A model generated the notes under the pieces. It was not told where the DNA came from and searched no databases. It was given only the letters and a program-made list of their open reading frames with translations. Below are positions 57,801 through 64,000 of a stretch of DNA of 64,000 bases, piece after piece. The position numbers and the translations under genes are program-made. Position 1 is the first letter of the stretch, and each line of letters opens with the position of its first letter. Source of the stretch: Notamacropus eugenii (Eukaryota; Chordata; Mammalia; Diprotodontia; Macropodidae); contig NC_092875.1 in NCBI RefSeq assembly GCF_028372415.1, forward strand, positions 228,135,136 through 228,199,135. The letters are read 5' to 3'.

Positions 57801-59486
57801 AGTTTTAATAACTTCAGAAGTATAAATGTTATGAACTTGCTAAAAATAGCATTCACAATTTAATTATGGGCATTTCTTGTATACTTATTAATTTTGTGAA
57901 TTTTGAGTAACATTTTTTTATTTTAACTTTTAAAAGGCAAAGCACCCTGTCATTGTCATCCAGTTTCCAGATAACATTTTCTCAGACTACTGGATCACTA
58001 GAGAAGGTCCTCTTCTTGGCCACTTCGTTCACTGGATCTATATCACCTTTTTAAGAATAAAAACTTGTGGAATCACATCAAAACTTTCATGCATACATCA
58101 AAACCTTTGAATGATCTTAAGGTTAGGATTACAAGTGTCATCCTCTCAAAATCTGACCAGCAGCTGATTAGAGATTTTACAAAGTTCAAAAATAAATCTA
58201 TATGGTAAGTCAGGTTAAATTTTAATATGAAAAATGTGAATATTAATTTTATATAACCTATTAAATGTTTTTAAGTTTTTACCATTATATTTCTTAAGTT
58301 ATTAAAGTTGAAAAGTGTACTAAGGTTTTTGGAATAATTTGTCAATCTATTTATATTTACAGATGAATCCAAGAGTCCATATAGTCAGACAGGGCTCTGA
58401 GAAAGCATATGATTTGATAATGGATAAGGAACAGTACAACATAGCTAACGTGGCTAAAGGCTTATAGAAATTGTTCAGTTTCCCAGCCACATGGGGCTAG
58501 GTTCAAATAGCACAATAAAGTTTTTCTCACAGTTCACAAAATTGCATTTTTACATTAAGTCAGGTATAGACTAAACTTGGATGGCTCACAATAGACTAGT
58601 TTTGAGAGGGGAGATTTACATGTCACCAAGATAAACATGAAAATTTAAACATGAACCATATAAATCAATACAATTACCAATGTTAACTAACATTAAGTTC
58701 TTTGTATCCCAGTAATCCTTTCTTAAGGTACATTTAGACATCACTTTTTGATTCCCACATATCTCATGTGGTTATCTGATGCCTAGATATCCTTTCTTTG
58801 ACAATAGGTTTTATTCTTGGGACAGTTCAAAAAGGGAGTTCTGCTTCTCTGGTTCAGATCAAGAAATTTCCAGATAACTCTGACAATATAAATTAGTAAA
58901 ATCTCTTAAAATTGGTTCTCCATTTTTGAAATTTCAGAGAATTTTCAGTTTACACTATTTGCTGTTTCTGTCTTTAATCCTGTGCTGGCATAAGAATCTT
59001 AAAATATGAGAGTCTAACCATTAAATAACTCATTTGCCTTTTTAAATTATTGAACAGGTACTTTAACAAAGAATAAATAATTTCATTTACTTTTACAACT
59101 ATCTTATAGAATTTTTGTGCAAAAATACAAAATTGAGATCTTATTACCAAAACATGATAAATTTTTAGAAGCCAATAATATGCATCTGTATATAATTCTA
59201 AGAGGAATCAGTCTGATTCTGTTGCTTTTCTCAAAATTTGCTATCCTGTATAATTAGCTGTCTATCATCTTACATCTTTTTCTTATTACTTTGTCTAATC
59301 ACTTCCTCCTTTGGAGGATGTTATCTCTATATTTATTTGTTTGGCCATGAATTTAGGTTAAAATTGTGATTCATTCTTCATCCCATTATAGTAACTCAAA
59401 GATCTTCCAATTTTCATTATTTAATAGATTTAGCCTTGAACAGAACTTCTTGATTATAGAAATTTGTTATAAAAGAAAAAGAGGGA
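57801..59486. other. Unassigned AT-rich sequence
   Basis: No gene or named repeat. If the LTR candidate at 59,487 is real, the right-hand part could be decayed retroviral interior, but no open frame or motif supports this. Confidence 0.35.
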
Positions 59487-59960
59487 CAATGTCATATATC
59501 TTAATGACTTAAGGAAATGACTTCCTTAGCTCTGTTTGATTCCAAGAATGAGTCATTATCTGATAGCCAAGCATGTGGTCACTAGGTGCTGAAAGCATGG
59601 CTTAGGAGTAATCAGGTGCGGAATTTTCCTTTTTCATAAAGGAAATAGAGAAACTGGAAACAGAGTTAAGAAGATCCTACCTAGGCCATGTCTAAGGTCA
59701 TCTCCAAGACCTTTCCTAGGCATACACTTCTAACACTTCTCAACCTGCAGTACATATCAATTGGCCTTATGATAACTTAGACAATTATTCCTGTAATCAG
59801 CGTTACAAGAGTAAAGTGCAGTCTCATAAAATCTTAAATAGCAAATAAATATTAACTGGTATCCTTCAGACAGGGCCATCTCAAATCTGATTGATCTATG
59901 AATTACCAAATAAAGTTACATAACTTTTCTGTCTTCTTAAAATACTTCCTCACACTCTCT
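59487..59960 (+). mobile_element. Weak LTR candidate with polypurine tract
   Basis: 'aaaagaaaaagagggaca' at about 59,473-59,490 resembles a polypurine tract and is followed by a TG start ('tgtcatatatc'). Inside are LTR-like phrases ('gctgaaagcatggcttagga' 'gtaatcaggtgcggaatttt', 'cctacctaggccatgtctaa') and a polyadenylation signal 'aataaa' near 59,910. End near 'cctcaca' at about 59,955. No flanking duplication checked; tentative. Confidence 0.4.
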
Positions 59961-61912
<1,952 letters not shown>

Positions 61913-61915
61913 TAA

Positions 61916-63304
61916 GACCTCAGGTGGACTGGCAGCCACACTCTGATGCTACTACTGCAGTCTTTATTTTTTTTCTACAAGTTGGGGGGGTCTGATGGGG
62001 GAGGGAGAAGGGAGGGGACCACCTTTCCGGGGAGGAACCCATGGCCTATCTTTGATTTCCTCTTTGACATTTTTGCCAAAATACAACTAGTGGAAAGTCG
62101 GGCTGGCTGTACTAGGCTGGAGTGGCATCCTCACACTGCATATGGACTGTTCTGTAGATGAATCCGAGTGGAGCTGTCTTTGATTTAACTTATTGCTAGT
62201 GATAGGGTTTTAAGATGAAAAAACAACTTGAATGGATTGACCCTCATTTAAATAAGTTCTGTGGTTCCAATAAAAATTCTGTTTTGGGTTGGGGTTTTTT
62301 TTGTTTTTTTTTAGTGTTCAATGTGTTCTTGTCTTGAGTTGTAGGTGCTGTGTATAGTTCCTGTGTTGTAGAGGTTGGTGTATCTTCCATGGTGGATGCT
62401 ACCTGTCCTGGCATTGTTTTGATCCCCAAAGTATGGCGGCTTCTTTAGCCTTAAGACTTGGGCCACATTAACTCTTCCTAGACGCCCCTTAGCTCTGCAG
62501 TATTGACGCTAAGTTACAGTTTACAGTATTCTACGTGACAGCCATCTCTTGTATCTCTTCATTTGCTTGGGTGTTTGGTGTTCTTTTCTTACTTTCCTGC
62601 TTTCCACCTCACAGTCCCCACAACTGGCTTGAGAAGTAGCAGGAGCCACCCTGCATTGGCGCTCCTGGGCAAATAACAGGTGCTTAGCAAGTGGTGATGG
62701 AATTTTCTCTTTTTCTTTTTTTTTTTTTTTCTGCTACTTACTCCACCAAAAAATATAGTTAAAACACTTTAATAGAAGTAGGTTTGGGGAGAGGGATTAC
62801 ACACCACAAAAAAAAATAGAAAATTCAGGCCTGTATGCCATGTGCCCAGATGGTGTTTTCCAAGATGGCGCCACAGTTTTCATCCTCAGGGATTACACTG
62901 CCAGTCCCCTTTCACTTGACTCTCTCCCACTGTACCTTTGACCCCCCGGCACTGGGTCACCTGTTGGATTATGTGGAAGCTTGGTGACCACCCTATGAGG
63001 CTGGGCTAGCAACAGTGAGGGAAACTTCAGGTGCTAGAAGTCCATTTGGTAGAGAAATCCACAATGGAAGAGTGAGGTTCACATGAAATGCAGGGAGCCC
63101 TATAACTGTCCATTCCTTCCTTCTCCCCCATAGAGAAAAGAGAAGCATCACCCCTCCAAGTTCTTTTATTTGTCAGGGAGAACATAAACAGACACAGATC
63201 ATAACCATATAATATTTGCTTTTATTTGACATGAAGAATTTTTTCTTTTGACTTTTCCAGCTTTTACAAAATTTGAGCATGAGAAGTTAGAGTCTGGCTG
63301 CCAT
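61916..63304 (+). other. YWHAG-derived 3'UTR
   Basis: Begins 'gacctcaggtggactggcag' right after the ancestral stop. Less AT-rich than the flanking DNA and without repeats of the local type until 63,305. Contains an early polyadenylation signal at 62,269, T-runs at 62,292-62,311 and 62,716-62,730. Open frames here (up to 71 codons) are not expected to be coding. Confidence 0.6.
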
Positions 63305-63440
63305 TCCCTTCTAATTGATTTAGTCAATCGATCCGCAAGCATCAATTGAGCACTACTGTGTATTAGGCATTGTGCTGAATGCTGGAGATAGAGTTTTCTT
63401 TGCTTGGGATAGAAGGAAGATACAGGGCTCTTGCCACCGA
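63305..63440 (-). repeat. L2 3' tip, minus strand
   Basis: 'gatttagtcaatcgatccgc' 'aagcatcaattgagcactac' 'tgtgtattaggcattgtgct' 'gaatgctggagatag' is the reversed L2 terminus. Its right edge is uncertain. It may lie within the retrocopied 3'UTR. Confidence 0.7.
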
Positions 63441-63640
63441 CTGGTTTCCAGTAAGCCTTGAGTCCCTTCGTCTTTTGGAGAAGCCAGTCTATAAACATGA
63501 TATATCAGTGTTGCTTATGTGTTATGCTCAGTTATTTTTTTGTAAAAACTGCTATAATGTGTCTAATGTCTTATGGTCACAGATGTTTTTGGCTTTTGTC
63601 CTTTTATTTGGGCAGAAATCATTGAATGAAAAAAATAGCT

Positions 63641-64000
63641 GACAGAAATGTTTCTGCTAAATTTTCTACCAAAATTGACTTTATAATCATGAAAACTGGA
63701 CCTAAATGCCAGTGAAGTCAGAAGAAATCATTCTTCTAACACGGAGTAAATTTATTCTCTGTGTAACATCACATAATCTCCCCTACAGTGACTCCCTTTA
63801 GAAGTTCATTTCTATGAACTAGAAAGAAAAGTCCCAATTAAATGACCTTGACTGAAAGGACAGATAGGAGAAACCTAGATTCCTTCAGATGCTGCCAGAT
63901 GATACTTTGAATAGATGCCACGGAATGGGGGAGATTGGCAGGGAGAGAGGAGATGGGGTATGGTCCTTTTTTCCTTTAATTTACATTCATGTTCAGATGT
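63641..64000. other. Unassigned flank
   Basis: AT-rich sequence with no recognised feature, taken as flanking DNA beyond the retrocopy. Confidence 0.4.

Overview
The window reads as intergenic DNA from a marsupial genome. It is AT-rich, has no multi-exon gene that I can recognise, and is packed with retrotransposon debris of a marsupial type: L1 and HAL1 (L1-like elements carrying only ORF1), L2, an L3/CR1-like LINE, an RTE-clade LINE, and several tRNA-headed CORE-type SINEs, some with a BovB-like tail and some with a tail matching the local RTE. I cannot fix the species. No bacterial or viral gene layout, CRISPR array or RNA gene was seen.

Layout. 1-10.9 kb: SINEs, an L2 split by a 1.4-kb insertion, an L1 3' end, and L2 fragments inserted in one another. 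10.9-14.8 kb: a long minus-strand L1 remnant (5'UTR, ORF1, endonuclease part of ORF2), then a fragment of RTE reverse transcriptase and a microsatellite. 15-21.7 kb: SINE clusters, an old L1 fragment, TG and CT microsatellites. 22.2-24.1 kb: an L3/CR1-like LINE next to a degenerate minisatellite. 28.6-32.7 kb: a candidate endogenous retrovirus LTR with a tRNA-Leu-like primer-binding site, whose leader is interrupted by a nearly complete HAL1 that has a plausible target-site duplication. 33-41 kb: mostly unassigned sequence with two L1 3' fragments. 41-45.5 kb: L1 fragments with SINEs inside. 45.7-48.4 kb: a second HAL1, minus strand, with an internal 300-bp duplication of its own 3' region. 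49.5-57.8 kb: L2 fragments and an L1 mosaic (oppositely oriented halves) hit twice by RTE. 59.5 kb: a weak LTR candidate. 60.96 to about 63.6 kb: an intronless copy of the 14-3-3 gamma mRNA.

The YWHAG (14-3-3 gamma) retrocopy is the only gene-like object of note. It has an uninterrupted reading frame from the normal ATG through residue 215, keeps the phosphopeptide-binding residues, and is then frameshifted by a 4-bp tandem duplication, giving a predicted 236-residue product without the normal last helix and acidic tail. Whether it is transcribed cannot be told from sequence.

Nothing here forms an operon or pathway; the 'working together' is between retrotransposons, most clearly the SINEs sharing 3' ends with RTE. 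I found no convincing undescribed molecular system. Repeat family names and consensus comparisons are from memory of family patterns, boundaries are approximate (often +/-20-50 bp), and stretches marked unassigned may well be old repeats I do not recognise.
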